Positions 33,576 through 42,360 of a stretch of DNA of 64,000 nt are shown here, one piece after another. The position numbers were made by a program, and so were the translations under genes. Each line of letters starts with the position of its first letter. Positions within the stretch are counted from its first letter, which is position 1. Under the pieces are notes generated by a model that was not told the origin of the DNA, searched no databases, and was given only the letters and a program-made list of their open reading frames with translations. The DNA is from CALLPQ01 sp964392325 (GTDB lineage Bacteria; Pseudomonadota; Alphaproteobacteria; Caulobacterales; Parvularculaceae), in NCBI GenBank assembly GCA_964392325.1, contig CAYMPJ010000015.1:1-64000 (forward strand), written 5' to 3'.

Positions 33576-33917
33576 ATGAGCAAAAGAGATGATTTGATTG
33601 CAAAATATGCAGAAGACATGAAGGAAAAAATGGGCATGACTCCCGATATGGATTTGCTCACAAAAGTGACCATTGGTCTTGGACCTTCAATCTATAATGC
33701 CGATAGTTCTACAGTTTCTGGCGGTGATGAGTCAGAACTTGCGACTGTTAAAAACAATTATTTGATCAAGAAGCTGGGCCTTTCAGATGGTCCCGAGCTT
33801 GATAGTGCAATTAGCCAAGTGATCGAGAAGTACGGAAAATCAAACCGCAATAAGTACCGCGCTGTGGTTTATTACATGTTGTGCCAGCACTTCAATAAAG
33901 AGAGCATTTACAACTAA
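33576..33917 (+). CDS. DUF2853 family protein
   Basis: A 113-residue soluble protein: SKRDDLIAKYAEDMKEKMG at the start, KVTIGLGPSIYNADSSTV in the middle and NRNKYRAVVYYMLCQHF near the end, as in DUF2853 (a small helical family of unknown function). Ribosome site AAAGGAG. Followed by a GC-rich terminator. Confidence 0.85.
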   Translation: MSKRDDLIAKYAEDMKEKMGMTPDMDLLTKVTIGLGPSIYNADSSTVSGGDESELATVKNNYLIKKLGLSDGPELDSAISQVIEKYGKSNRNKYRAVVYYMLCQHFNKESIYN

Positions 33918-33927
33918 GACAGTATAA

Positions 33928-33956
33928 GCCCCCGTGGAAGCGGGGGCATTACTTTT
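33928..33956 (+). terminator. Rho-independent terminator
   Basis: GCCCCCG-TGGAAG-CGGGGGC followed by ATTACTTTTT, 10 bases after the DUF2853 stop. Confidence 0.85.
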
Positions 33957-33981
33957 TCAACCTATTTTGGATTGTTTCCAA

Positions 33982-34458
33982 CTAAATTCCAGGGCGGTAA
34001 CCCGGCCCGGTTGCTTGTTGGATGGCGCCTGACGCACCCAGCTGGTTGAGGGCGTGCTCGCGGAATGGCCATTTTTGCTGCTCGCTTAAATGGACAAATA
34101 AGGGGCGCTTTGCGTTACGAAGAGCCTGCTGTTGATGGCCGTCCATTTGTTGCCATTGCTGCCGGCGTTGCTGGAGGTAGTTGGCGCGGTTAGCCGGTGT
34201 TGCTCCTGCATAAAGCTGGGCGGTTTGGCGCTCAATGGTTTGGGTTTGCGCATATCGAAGAGAGCGCTCATAAAAATCTGCTGCAAGACGGTCGACAATT
34301 TCGCGATCGCCCGGCCCCATTGTTGACCATAGCTGGGCGGTATATTTATAGTGCTGATACCCTTGGGCGTAGGATGACTGAACACCCGCCTCAAACCCAA
34401 AAGAAGAAAATAAGGTAAAACCGAACACAAACCCGGCGATTAGTGACTTTGCCCACAT
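33982..34458 (-). CDS. Exported protein of unknown function, Gln-rich
   Basis: 158 residues with a signal peptide (LIAGFVFGFTLFSSF, cut near SSYAQG). The mature part is rich in Gln, Tyr and Arg and helical (RQTAQLYAGATPANRANYLQ). No motif recognised. Convergent with DUF2853; the terminator between may serve both. Confidence 0.6.
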   Translation of the reverse strand: MWAKSLIAGFVFGFTLFSSFGFEAGVQSSYAQGYQHYKYTAQLWSTMGPGDREIVDRLAADFYERSLRYAQTQTIERQTAQLYAGATPANRANYLQQRRQQWQQMDGHQQQALRNAKRPLFVHLSEQQKWPFREHALNQLGASGAIQQATGPGYRPGI

Positions 34459-34764
34459 GGAAAAACGCTTCCGATACTCTACTACTCAACAAAAACTGAA
34501 GAGGAATTAAAATGCTGAGGGGCTGGCCCCAGAACATCGAACTCTCTTCGATCGATGGGCAAACAGTAGCAATGGCGTCTTTATGTCGGCTGAAAACAAT
34601 GGGCAAAATTTGAAGGACTGTGATTAACCATAAAATCGTATGGTGATTTACAAAATTACTTGCAAGAGCCTCGGGGTTACGCTAAGGGACCGCTTTACGA
34701 ACACGCTTAGTGCGCGTGAAGTTGTAAATTTTTAGGATTAACAGAAAAAATAAAAGGTTTAATC
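34459..34764. other. Intergenic region upstream of rpmF
   Basis: About 305 bases between the divergent exported-protein gene and rpmF. It carries the promoters of both; no distinct promoter, RNA or repeat can be pointed out. Confidence 0.4.
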
Positions 34765-34947
34765 ATGGCAGTTCCAAAGAGTAAAATCACTCCTTCACGG
34801 CGCGGGATGCGACGCAGCCATGACAGCATTACCAGCACAGCTTACATTGAAGACAAAGAATCTGGTGAATTGCGCAGGCCACATCATATTGATCTTAAAA
34901 CCGGCAAATATCGCGGTCGTCAGGTTCTAGAGCCAAAAGACGATTAG
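34765..34947 (+). CDS. rpmF: Ribosomal protein L32
   Basis: 60 residues beginning MAVPKSKITPSRRGMRRSHD, the invariant start of L32, and ending with RPHHIDLKTGKYRGRQV. It lacks the four zinc cysteines present in some bacteria, as is usual in this group. A strong terminator follows (34989-35013). accA is downstream on the same strand. Confidence 0.96.
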   Translation: MAVPKSKITPSRRGMRRSHDSITSTAYIEDKESGELRRPHHIDLKTGKYRGRQVLEPKDD

Positions 34948-34988
34948 GTTTTACTTTTTTCCAGACATATCGTCTTTGGATTTTAATG

Positions 34989-35013
34989 GAGCCTCTATCG
35001 GAGGCTCTTTTTT
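34989..35013 (+). terminator. Rho-independent terminator of rpmF
   Basis: GAGCCTC-TATCG-GAGGCTC followed by a run of seven T. Confidence 0.9.
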
Positions 35014-35067
35014 CGTCTATACTTATTCCTATATAAGTGATTTGGATCAACGCAACCACGAGGCACT

Positions 35068-36039
35068 ATGCGCAATTATCTTGATTTCGAAACTCCAATT
35101 GCTGACCTTGAAGGTAAAATTGAAGCTTTACGGGCGATGGAAGACGGGGACGAGGTTAATGTTGGCGAAGAAATTGGCCGGTTGCAATCCAAGGCTGATC
35201 AGCTTCTCAAAGATACATATTCAAAACTGACCCGGTGGCAAAAATCTCAAGTCGCCCGCCACGCGACGCGCCCGCACTTTTCCGATTATGTCCGCCTTCT
35301 TGTAGAAGATTTTACGCCCTTGGCAGGGGACCGGCGTTTTGGCGAGGACAAAGCCATTATGGGCGGACCAGCCCGTTTTCGGGGGCGCTCCATTGTTTTG
35401 ATTGGCCATGAAAAAGGGTCCGATACGAAATCGCGTGTAGAACATAATTTTGGATCGGCTAACCCGGAAGGCTATCGCAAGGCAACGCGCCTGATGGATA
35501 TGGCGGAACGGTTTAATCTTCCGGTTGTAACCCTCGTTGATACCCAAGGTGCTTATCCGGGCCGGGGCGCTGAAGAACGTGGACAGGCGGAAGCCATAGC
35601 CACCTGTACGCAAAAATGTTTGAGCCTTGCCACTCCGCTTATCTCTGTGATTGTCGGAGAGGGCGGGTCTGGCGGCGCCGTTGCGTTGGCGAGTGCAAAC
35701 AAGATTTTGATGCTTGAGCATTCGGTTTATTCCGTGATTTCTCCAGAGGGCTGCGCATCCATTTTATGGAATAACACTGAGGATAAAGGGGCAAGCAAAG
35801 TCTCTGACGCGGCCGAGGCGATGCGGATTTCTGCGCAAGATCTCCTTAAGTTGGGTGTTATCGATTCCATCATTGAAGAACCGGTTGGGGGCGCACACCG
35901 TGATGTGGAACTTGTTGCCGAGCGTCTTGGTGATGCCGTTGAGCAGGCAATTCATGATTTTGATGACATGTCTGCCGATGAAATTAAAAAAGCCCGGCGC
36001 GAGAAATTCCTGGCCATGGGTCGTAGCGGCCTGAATTAA
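35068..36039 (+). CDS. accA: Acetyl-CoA carboxylase carboxyltransferase subunit alpha
   Basis: 323 residues, one subunit of the enzyme making malonyl-CoA for fatty acids. Signatures: YLDFETPIADLEGKIEAL at the start, the RPHFSDYV and EDKAIMGGPARFRG blocks, VTLVDTQGAYPGRGAEERGQ, EGGSGGAVALASANK and YSVISPEGCASILW. Length is normal. Start ATG preceded by GAGGCACT. accD is not in the window. Confidence 0.95.
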   Translation: MRNYLDFETPIADLEGKIEALRAMEDGDEVNVGEEIGRLQSKADQLLKDTYSKLTRWQKSQVARHATRPHFSDYVRLLVEDFTPLAGDRRFGEDKAIMGGPARFRGRSIVLIGHEKGSDTKSRVEHNFGSANPEGYRKATRLMDMAERFNLPVVTLVDTQGAYPGRGAEERGQAEAIATCTQKCLSLATPLISVIVGEGGSGGAVALASANKILMLEHSVYSVISPEGCASILWNNTEDKGASKVSDAAEAMRISAQDLLKLGVIDSIIEEPVGGAHRDVELVAERLGDAVEQAIHDFDDMSADEIKKARREKFLAMGRSGLN

Positions 36040-36198
36040 AGATAGAGGGTTTTGGCTAAAAAAATTGTCTGCCAGTTTGAGCGTAAAGCTAGGTTAAAAA
36101 AGCTGGATCGATTGAAAATTTTTTATTCAGACGTCTGAATATCTGGCCTTTATCGTTTTGCTTGTAAAAATTATTGGCAAAACACTTGATCTAAAAAT

Positions 36199-37251
36199 CT
36201 ATCTTCGGAATTTTAGCCAATCATCAATGCGCGCAAATAAAATATAAAGAACCGCCAGAATGATCACAACCGTCAGGGCAAACTGGATTTGCGCATCGGT
36301 TTCATGACGTTCATGTTTTGCGGGCGGGTGCGTTACTGGAACTTCAATGACTTCTTCCAGCCCTTCATCCTCGCTTGATACATTACCATCAGCATCAAGT
36401 GTAATCGTCTCATCTGCCGTATCCGGTTCTAAATCCGGGCTTGCCTCTGACTCTGTTCCCGCATCTGGCACCGTCTCATCAATATCGATTTCTTCCCCTT
36501 CAAGATCAGGGATAACAATGTCATCATCAGCGCCATCAGTCGCATCTTCATCAAGAGGGGGTTCATCATCTGAATAGCTTTCACTATCTTCCGTCAGCGA
36601 TATACCATTCTCGATATTGGTTTCCATTTGATCCAGCTCAACAGAGGCATCTCTACCCATATTTGATGCTGCGACGCCTGAAGCGCCGGCGACCGCCGCC
36701 CCTTGAACAGTTCGGCTCTCCCCGAGGCCGGTTCTGCGTGGGGGATCTTCAGTAGGGGTGATCCGTGTATTATCGTCGATTTGTTCAGGGCGCGCCGAAA
36801 CCGGTCCTGTCGGTGTTAAAAACAAAGAGCGTTCTGCCGCGCGCCGTCTCGTTAGGCCAGCTACGGGCCGTAAAACCCCTTGAACAGTTGCCTTGTTAAA
36901 CCATGTAAGTGCATCAGCGGCTCCTTCGCGGTCTCCCTTATTAAGGCGTCTTCTTGCTGTGGAGCGAGTAAAAGCACCAATTCCGACATTATAGACAAAG
37001 CTAACCAGTGCATCGAATTCAAACTGGTTCATAGGAACATTGACGAGTCTGGATACAGCCTTTTCCCGGCTGACCAGATCATGGCGGAGCAGCGCTTCGG
37101 CTTCTTGTTCACTTATATGCTGATCAATGCCAACTTCCGGACCTGTGTGACCATATCCAATAGTCCAAATACCGGCGATATCGCGGTAGGACTCGAGCTC
37201 AAGGCCCTCAAATCGTTTGATTAGATTTATTCCGTTTTGAGATGTTTTCAT
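36199..37251 (-). CDS. Phage-type lysozyme (GH24) with acidic linker and membrane anchor
   Basis: Start taken at ATG 37249-37251 (GGATGTGA upstream). Residues ~7-145 are a GH24 muramidase with catalytic Glu15, Asp24 and Thr30 in FEGLELESYRDIAGIWTIGYG. Residues ~155-310 form a long acidic, Ser/Asp/Glu-rich linker. The C-terminus is one transmembrane helix (FALTVVIILAVLYILF) plus a short basic tail. The lysozyme therefore has no signal peptide at its N-terminus but a membrane tail at the end; the orientation is unclear. No other phage genes surround it, so it may be domesticated. Confidence 0.8.
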   Translation of the reverse strand: MKTSQNGINLIKRFEGLELESYRDIAGIWTIGYGHTGPEVGIDQHISEQEAEALLRHDLVSREKAVSRLVNVPMNQFEFDALVSFVYNVGIGAFTRSTARRRLNKGDREGAADALTWFNKATVQGVLRPVAGLTRRRAAERSLFLTPTGPVSARPEQIDDNTRITPTEDPPRRTGLGESRTVQGAAVAGASGVAASNMGRDASVELDQMETNIENGISLTEDSESYSDDEPPLDEDATDGADDDIVIPDLEGEEIDIDETVPDAGTESEASPDLEPDTADETITLDADGNVSSEDEGLEEVIEVPVTHPPAKHERHETDAQIQFALTVVIILAVLYILFARIDDWLKFRR

Positions 37252-37848
37252 AACTTCACATCCATCAATCACTCTATCGGTTGTCAGGCCAGAATATTAA
37301 GGCAGTTCGCAAGGCCAATCCCTAAATTTTAAGTCCTATAACCAAGTTGTCATAACTGAGGTCTCTCCCAATAATTTACCCGTTATACCCACTATTATGT
37401 CACCAGTCGGTTTTCTTCAATTCCAGTGTTTTTGGCGGGTGCTTCTTATTTCCCGCGCTTCTATTGTATTACGGCCAATCCGGTCTTTACCTTATTTGAC
37501 CAAGCCTTTGGCAAATACTGACACATTTTAGGGCTCAATTATACGTCAAAATTAACCATATGCCATGACAACTGATAAAATTCACACACAAGACATCAAA
37601 TCTTGAACATATGTCCTCAATGTGACGATGATTCGGCAATGGGCCGTTTGGCTGCCTTTTGGCGCTTATTTCCATGATCTTGCCCTGGTTTTTGGAAACC
37701 CGGACAATAAGGGAAAAATAGGGACCGGGGATAGATTTTCTCCATTTATTTGAATGGAGAATAAAAGTCAGGTTTTATGAATCGCTTTTTTTAAGATCAC
37801 TGTTACACTCACATTAATGATTTAAAACAACCCCGAAGGATAGCCAGC
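37252..37848. other. Intergenic region between divergent genes
   Basis: About 600 bases between the lysozyme gene and the YbjN-like gene. It must hold both promoters. I see no gene, RNA or repeat that I can support. Confidence 0.45.
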
Positions 37849-38682
37849 GTGGAAATCACAACTCGACTAACCAAGCTAAAAACCATCACGGATAGCAAAA
37901 AGGCCAAAAGCGCTGGGCGTCGATCCATATCTAACCGTATTGTAGCTGGCGCTTTGTCTTCGGTTCTTGCGCTTTGCATGATGGGTAATAGCATGGCCCA
38001 AATTGCGCCCAATACGCTGCCAACGCCAGCTGCTCGAGTTTATAATTCTATTTCCGTCGATCAGATGGCTGAAATTCTCGGGTCGTTGGGCATCGCTAGC
38101 CGCGCCATTCCTGCCGAGGGGATTGCATCGCGAGGACTGGCAGCTCAGGTCTCAGGGGGCGGTGCATTTTCCGTTCGGTTTCTGGGATGTGCCGATAGAG
38201 TGAATGGGACGGGATGCAATCTGATTTTATTGCGCACCGCGCTAAACAATAGCGGTGTTTCCTACGAAGATCTCAATTCCTTTAATATTTCTGCCATTGC
38301 GACAAAAGCCGTGAATTTGCCAAACCGCAATATCGTTGCCTTTCTGCGTACATCGCTAATTCGCGGCGGTGTTGGTACGGAGCAATTGCAAGGTCAGGTG
38401 GCGATATTTTTGAGTGATATGGACCTTTATGTCAAAACCCAACTTGGTGCGACTTCTGTCAATTATGATGAGCGTTCCTCTGAACTTAGCACAAGAAAAC
38501 CAGCTGATGAGAAGATTTCACAAATTGGTAAATCAGCGGGCAATGATGGCTCGCCCGTAAAAGCCAGTGCAGCTAAGTCGGATAATTCAGATGTGGCGGA
38601 TGATTTATTGCTGGAGAATGCAATTACAAATACGCGGTCCGTGCGATTTATGAACGAAGAGATTGCCGGTTTTCTAAAATAG
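37849..38682 (+). CDS. Exported protein with YbjN-like region
   Basis: 277 residues starting at GTG 37849, with AAGGA 10 bases upstream. A signal peptide (AGALSSVLALCMMGNSMAQ) follows a basic N-terminus. Residues ~65-200 (SVDQMAEILGSLGIASRAI, then FSVRFLGCAD and GCNLILLRTAL) resemble the YbjN/T3SS-chaperone-like fold. The C-terminal third is Ser/Lys/Asp-rich. Role unknown; periplasmic or outer-membrane location likely. Converges on the flagellar flgN-like gene. Confidence 0.6.
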   Translation: MEITTRLTKLKTITDSKKAKSAGRRSISNRIVAGALSSVLALCMMGNSMAQIAPNTLPTPAARVYNSISVDQMAEILGSLGIASRAIPAEGIASRGLAAQVSGGGAFSVRFLGCADRVNGTGCNLILLRTALNNSGVSYEDLNSFNISAIATKAVNLPNRNIVAFLRTSLIRGGVGTEQLQGQVAIFLSDMDLYVKTQLGATSVNYDERSSELSTRKPADEKISQIGKSAGNDGSPVKASAAKSDNSDVADDLLLENAITNTRSVRFMNEEIAGFLK

Positions 38683-38687
38683 AATTT

Positions 38688-39188
38688 TTAAGCGCACTCA
38701 TTTACGCTAATAACGACCGGATGTTGGTTTGCATTTGGTGTGGCTTTTTGTGAGTAGGTGCTAAGTGCACTGCCATTTGCACCATCGGTCTTTTGTGCTT
38801 CTTTCAATACAGACCCGACAATGCCCTCACTCACTCTGGTTGCGCCTTCCAGCAATGCAGCTTGTCTGCTGGCAAGACTATTAAACCGCGCGGTAATATC
38901 GCGAAGATTAGATAAAAGCTCCCCATTGGTGTTTTCAATCAGGTGCCGGTTTGCCGCTACTTCGCGGATGGCTTTGGCGTAACTGTTTGCAAGGCGTGCT
39001 TTCTCGTCTTGAAGCGGCCCCATCTGGCTGGCTTTACTTGAACTGAGAAACTCGTTTTCTTTTGCAAAAATATCTGCCAGCTGAGCGGTGATATCGATCA
39101 GATGTTCAATTGTATTTTGTTGATCATGTGTATGCTGAGCGCTTTCACTTGATTCAGGAGATGTCGTTTCGATTGGTTGGTTTTGCAT
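38688..39188 (-). CDS. FlgN-like flagellar chaperone
   Basis: 166 residues, helical, with LIDITAQLADIFAKENEFL at the start and RQAALLEGATRVSEGIVG later. The position directly after flgI-flgJ and the E-L-x-x-E-N helix suggest the flagellar hook-filament chaperone FlgN; sequence alone is only suggestive. Separated from flgJ by 8 bases. Confidence 0.6.
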   Translation of the reverse strand: MQNQPIETTSPESSESAQHTHDQQNTIEHLIDITAQLADIFAKENEFLSSSKASQMGPLQDEKARLANSYAKAIREVAANRHLIENTNGELLSNLRDITARFNSLASRQAALLEGATRVSEGIVGSVLKEAQKTDGANGSALSTYSQKATPNANQHPVVISVNECA

Positions 39189-39196
39189 AATGGGAC

Positions 39197-39529
39197 CTAT
39201 TCTTGTTCAGCCTGAAGGTGAAGCAGGGTAGCTTTTACTTGATCGGCAATGCCCAGACCGCCGCGCTCAGCGATGGTTTTGGCATATTCTTGTGTGAGCA
39301 GGGTTTTAAATGTTTCTGATTGCGGGCCGCCGCCGGTTAGCTCTGATTGTTCAACGGTTGAAAAAATTGGTTCGAGTAATTGAGCCAGAACAAGGGCTTC
39401 AAATTCTTTGGCGGTTTTTTCAATGCGGGTTAGCGCAGGGTCGGCAAGTTTAGAGAGTTGATCTTCTTGCGGAGCAAAATTTACGGGTGCGATTGTCTGG
39501 GGACGGGTTATTTCAGCAAGTGTACTCAT
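39197..39529 (-). CDS. flgJ: Flagellar rod-binding protein FlgJ (rod domain only)
   Basis: 110 residues corresponding to the rod-capping half of FlgJ: KTAKEFEALVLAQLLEPIF and GGPQSETFKTLLTQEYAKTI, GGLGIADQV. The muramidase half found in enterobacteria is missing, as is normal in alphaproteobacteria. It starts immediately after the flgI stop. Needed for rod assembly through the periplasm. Confidence 0.85.
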   Translation of the reverse strand: MSTLAEITRPQTIAPVNFAPQEDQLSKLADPALTRIEKTAKEFEALVLAQLLEPIFSTVEQSELTGGGPQSETFKTLLTQEYAKTIAERGGLGIADQVKATLLHLQAEQE

Positions 39530-40666
39530 CTAGCGCACCACAATATCGGCTTGAAGGGCGCCAGCAGCTTTGATGGCCTCAAGGATTGAAGTCATATCGC
39601 GCGGGCCAACGCCCAGAGCGTTTAGGCCATCGACAAGATCGCGAAGCCGCACAGAACCATCAACGATCTGAAGCTTTCCAATCGGTTCGGCAATTTCAAT
39701 ATCTGTGCGGGGAACAAAAACAGTCTCACCGGAATCGGAAAAAGGGGCTATTGGTTGGCTGGGAATAGGCTCTTCGGTTATTGAAATTGCCAGACTGCCC
39801 TGTGCAATTGCAACAGTCGACACTCTGACATCATCGCTGATGACGACGACGCCAGAAGCTTCATCAATGATTACTCGCGCCGTTTGGTCTGGCGCAACGG
39901 GCAATCCTTCGATCTGGCTGATCAAGTTCACCATATTGCCGGGAAAGTTGGCCGGGCGATTTATGGTGAGCGTGCCGGGATCAGTGACAATGGCGCTGCC
40001 TTCCGCGATGGCCTGATTAATCGCGAGGGCCATGCGCGAAGCGGTCGTGAAATCCGGGTTTCTAAGGGCGAGGCGAATTGACTGACGGCTAACAAGATCA
40101 TAGGCCAGCTCCCGTTCGACAACCGCGCCATTGGCAATACGGCCATTGGTGGAAACGCCCTCGGTTATGGAAGCGGCCTGACCACGCGCCGAAAAGCCAT
40201 TAACGGCCACTGATCCTTGGGCAACAGCATAGACTTCGTTATCGGCGCCATAGAGGGGGGTGACCAGCAATGTTCCGCCGCGAAGGGATTCCGCATCTCC
40301 AAGCGCACTCACCGAGACATCAAGATGGGCGCCCCCGGTAGCAAAAGCGGGCAAGTTCGCAGTGACCATCACAGCCGCGATATTATCGGTATCGACAAAT
40401 TCAGAGCGGATATTGACGCCTAATCGCTCAAGCATGGAAACGAGACTTTCGCGTGTGAAAGGCGTGTTGCGTATGCGATCACCAGTACCGGGCAGGCCGA
40501 CAACCAACCCATATCCGACCAGCATATTTTCCCGCACGCCCTCAACATTGGCGAGATCCTTGATGCGCGATTGTCCATAAGCTGCTGGAATCAAGGCCAA
40601 TGAGGCGAGTAGGCTTATCAATAAAACGCCATTAAGCGGGGAAAACTTGTCTCGGAACAGGGCCAT
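39530..40666 (-). CDS. flgI: Flagellar P-ring protein
   Basis: 378 residues with a signal peptide (LLISLLASLALIPAAYG). Signatures: RIKDLANVEGVRENMLVGYG, GLVVGLPGTGDRIRNTPFT, FATGGAHLDVSVSALGDAES, GTLLVTPLYG, and GVGPRDMTSILEAIKAAGAL near the end. It forms the P ring around the rod. A sigma-54 promoter lies 49 bases upstream (40715-40729), with flgJ and flgN downstream in the operon. Confidence 0.95.
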   Translation of the reverse strand: MALFRDKFSPLNGVLLISLLASLALIPAAYGQSRIKDLANVEGVRENMLVGYGLVVGLPGTGDRIRNTPFTRESLVSMLERLGVNIRSEFVDTDNIAAVMVTANLPAFATGGAHLDVSVSALGDAESLRGGTLLVTPLYGADNEVYAVAQGSVAVNGFSARGQAASITEGVSTNGRIANGAVVERELAYDLVSRQSIRLALRNPDFTTASRMALAINQAIAEGSAIVTDPGTLTINRPANFPGNMVNLISQIEGLPVAPDQTARVIIDEASGVVVISDDVRVSTVAIAQGSLAISITEEPIPSQPIAPFSDSGETVFVPRTDIEIAEPIGKLQIVDGSVRLRDLVDGLNALGVGPRDMTSILEAIKAAGALQADIVVR

Positions 40667-40714
40667 TTATCACCAAATACACATACAAAAATTCAATACT
40701 TGCGATATTCAATT

Positions 40715-40729
40715 GCGAAGCTTGTGCCA
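40715..40729 (-). promoter_or_regulatory. Sigma-54 promoter of flgI
   Basis: On the minus strand TGGCAC-AAGCT-TCGC, with GG and GC exactly 10 bases apart (-24/-12). Only one base departs from TTGC. Sigma-54 use for rod/ring genes and the divergent fliX fit the Caulobacter-type FliX/FlbD control. Confidence 0.75.
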
Positions 40730-40916
40730 TTTTCAATGAGCGCGGATAATGCCATTTAAAACAATGAGTTAGTTTGTTTTTCCTTATTTATTGAGGGGCC
40801 TTGAAAGGGCAGCGCGGGAGCAAAACTGCACTTACTGCCGGGAACAATTTGCCTACTTAACCAAACCTTAGCCAAAACCCTTTAGACCTCAGGGATCAGC
40901 AAAGGGAATGCGATCT

Positions 40917-41342
40917 ATGCGAGTTGCACCGAACAATCAAATTGCCGTTGCAGGGCGTGCGAAATCCGGAAAAACCCGCTCAAACGGCGCGTTTACGGTG
41001 TCTTCTCTATCGAGTGAGGCGATCAACACAAATCAGGAAGTTGCATCGCCAGTGAGTTTGGAGGCCTTGGTTGCGCTGCAATCAGGAAAGGGCTCTCGTG
41101 ATGAAGCCTCGCAGGAGGGGGTGGACTGGTCAAACAATGTCTTAGACAGGTTGGAGACGCTCCAACGCGATATTCTCCTTGGCCGCATCTCGCTCACGGG
41201 CTTGCAGGAGATAGAGAACACCATAAGCCGGACTCTCAAAAACCACGATGATCCGGCATTAAACGCCATACAAGCACAAATCCTGCTACGCGCCAGAGTA
41301 GAACTTGCCAAGCTGGAACACCAGCCATCGACAGAAGAGTAG
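40917..41342 (+). CDS. fliX: Flagellar assembly regulator FliX
   Basis: 141 residues from ATG 40917 (AAGGGA upstream; an ATG nine bases earlier is less well placed). Blocks RVAPNNQIAVAGRAK at the N-terminus and LDRLETLQRDILLGRISLTG, NAIQAQILLRARVELAKLE in the C-terminal half match FliX, which links rod assembly to sigma-54 activator FlbD. Divergent from flgI; a weak GG-N10-GC element at 40816-40829 could be its own sigma-54 site. Confidence 0.85.
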   Translation: MRVAPNNQIAVAGRAKSGKTRSNGAFTVSSLSSEAINTNQEVASPVSLEALVALQSGKGSRDEASQEGVDWSNNVLDRLETLQRDILLGRISLTGLQEIENTISRTLKNHDDPALNAIQAQILLRARVELAKLEHQPSTEE

Positions 41343-41584
41343 TCTAGGCCTGATTTGGGCTGGGGGGATAAAACAGGGCGTGCACACAAAAAGTTGTAGA
41401 AATGCCCGAATATTTGAATTTCCTTTAGAGGCAATTTTTTATAATGAATTTGTAACATGAATCGGCTATGTCGCTCTGAAGGTTAGGGCATCAATAATCT
41501 GGTCATACCAATTCGGTGAGATCGGACACAGATTGGAACTCAAGGGGTCTTTTAGATCAGATCCAATTTCACAGGAGTAAAAAT

Positions 41585-42001
41585 ATGTCAGCTGTAAGCG
41601 CGGACGCGTATCGTCCCACTGATAAAGAGCCTTTTATGAATGAGAACCAATTGGATTATTTTCGTAAAAAGCTCCTTGATTGGAAATCTGATATTATGCG
41701 CGACAGCCGCAATACTTTGGACAATCTGGCAGAAGATACCAATACGCTGGCCGATGTTGCCGATCGAGCATCCAGCGAAACCGATAAAGCGCTGGAGCTT
41801 CGTACAAGGGACCGGCAACGCAAACTTATTTCCAAGATCGATGCCGCTTTGCGCCGGATTGAAACCGGTGAATATGGCTATTGCGAGGAAACCGGCGACC
41901 CGATCAGTTTGAAGCGCCTTGAAGCGCGCCCGATCGCAACCCTGTCACTGGAAGCCCAGGAACGCCATGAGCGTGCCGAGAAAGTTCATCGCGACGATTA
42001 A
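41585..42001 (+). CDS. dksA: DksA-type RNA polymerase-binding protein
   Basis: 138 residues from ATG 41585 (CAGGAG upstream); the longer frame adds an unlikely N-terminus. The coiled-coil has RNTLDNLAEDTNTLADVADR (Asp tip), then RKLISKIDAALRRIETGEYG and ISLKRLEARPIATLSLEAQE. The zinc-finger region keeps only one Cys (YGYCEETGDP), the usual alphaproteobacterial form. It modulates transcription with ppGpp. Confidence 0.9.
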   Translation: MSAVSADAYRPTDKEPFMNENQLDYFRKKLLDWKSDIMRDSRNTLDNLAEDTNTLADVADRASSETDKALELRTRDRQRKLISKIDAALRRIETGEYGYCEETGDPISLKRLEARPIATLSLEAQERHERAEKVHRDD

Positions 42002-42112
42002 ATGTCAAGGAATACCAAATTGTTCGCTGCTTTGCGACGCGATTTTCTAGGACATGCCCTCGACAAACAGTTTAAATCTGGCTAAATGCCACCTCCTTTG
42101 CTCCTCAAATTA

Positions 42113-42187
<75 letters not shown>

Positions 42188-42199
42188 CGAGCCGAGACC

Positions 42200-42332
42200 G
42201 TTTGCGAAGCAAACGCAGCTCTGGCGAGATTGAGATTGTTCCACACCCCAAAAATTTAGAATTGGTATTCTCTTTTTTTCGCTCGCGAATAATCGCTTCG
42301 CGATATTCTTCGCGGGGGCGGGCTGACCGCCC
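42200..42332. repeat. Hairpins downstream of tRNA-Thr
   Basis: GTTTGC-GAA-GCAAAC (42200-42214), a longer imperfect AT/GC palindrome around 42293-42315, and GGGCGG-GCTGA-CCGCCC (42316-42332). The last closely resembles the hairpin after the tRNA-Tyr scar (12637-12651). Possibly tRNA processing or termination signals. Confidence 0.45.
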
Positions 42333-42360
42333 GAGCTGCGACCGCGGCTTTGGAATAAGT

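Noticed and set aside
36347..36577. Ser-rich 76-residue plus-strand frame inside the lysozyme gene
   Set aside because: Shadow of the acidic Asp/Glu/Ser linker on the opposite strand.
40816..40829. GG-N10-GC element upstream of fliX as a sigma-54 promoter
   Set aside because: Only the GG and GC match; the rest of the consensus is missing, so it is kept only as a weak possibility.
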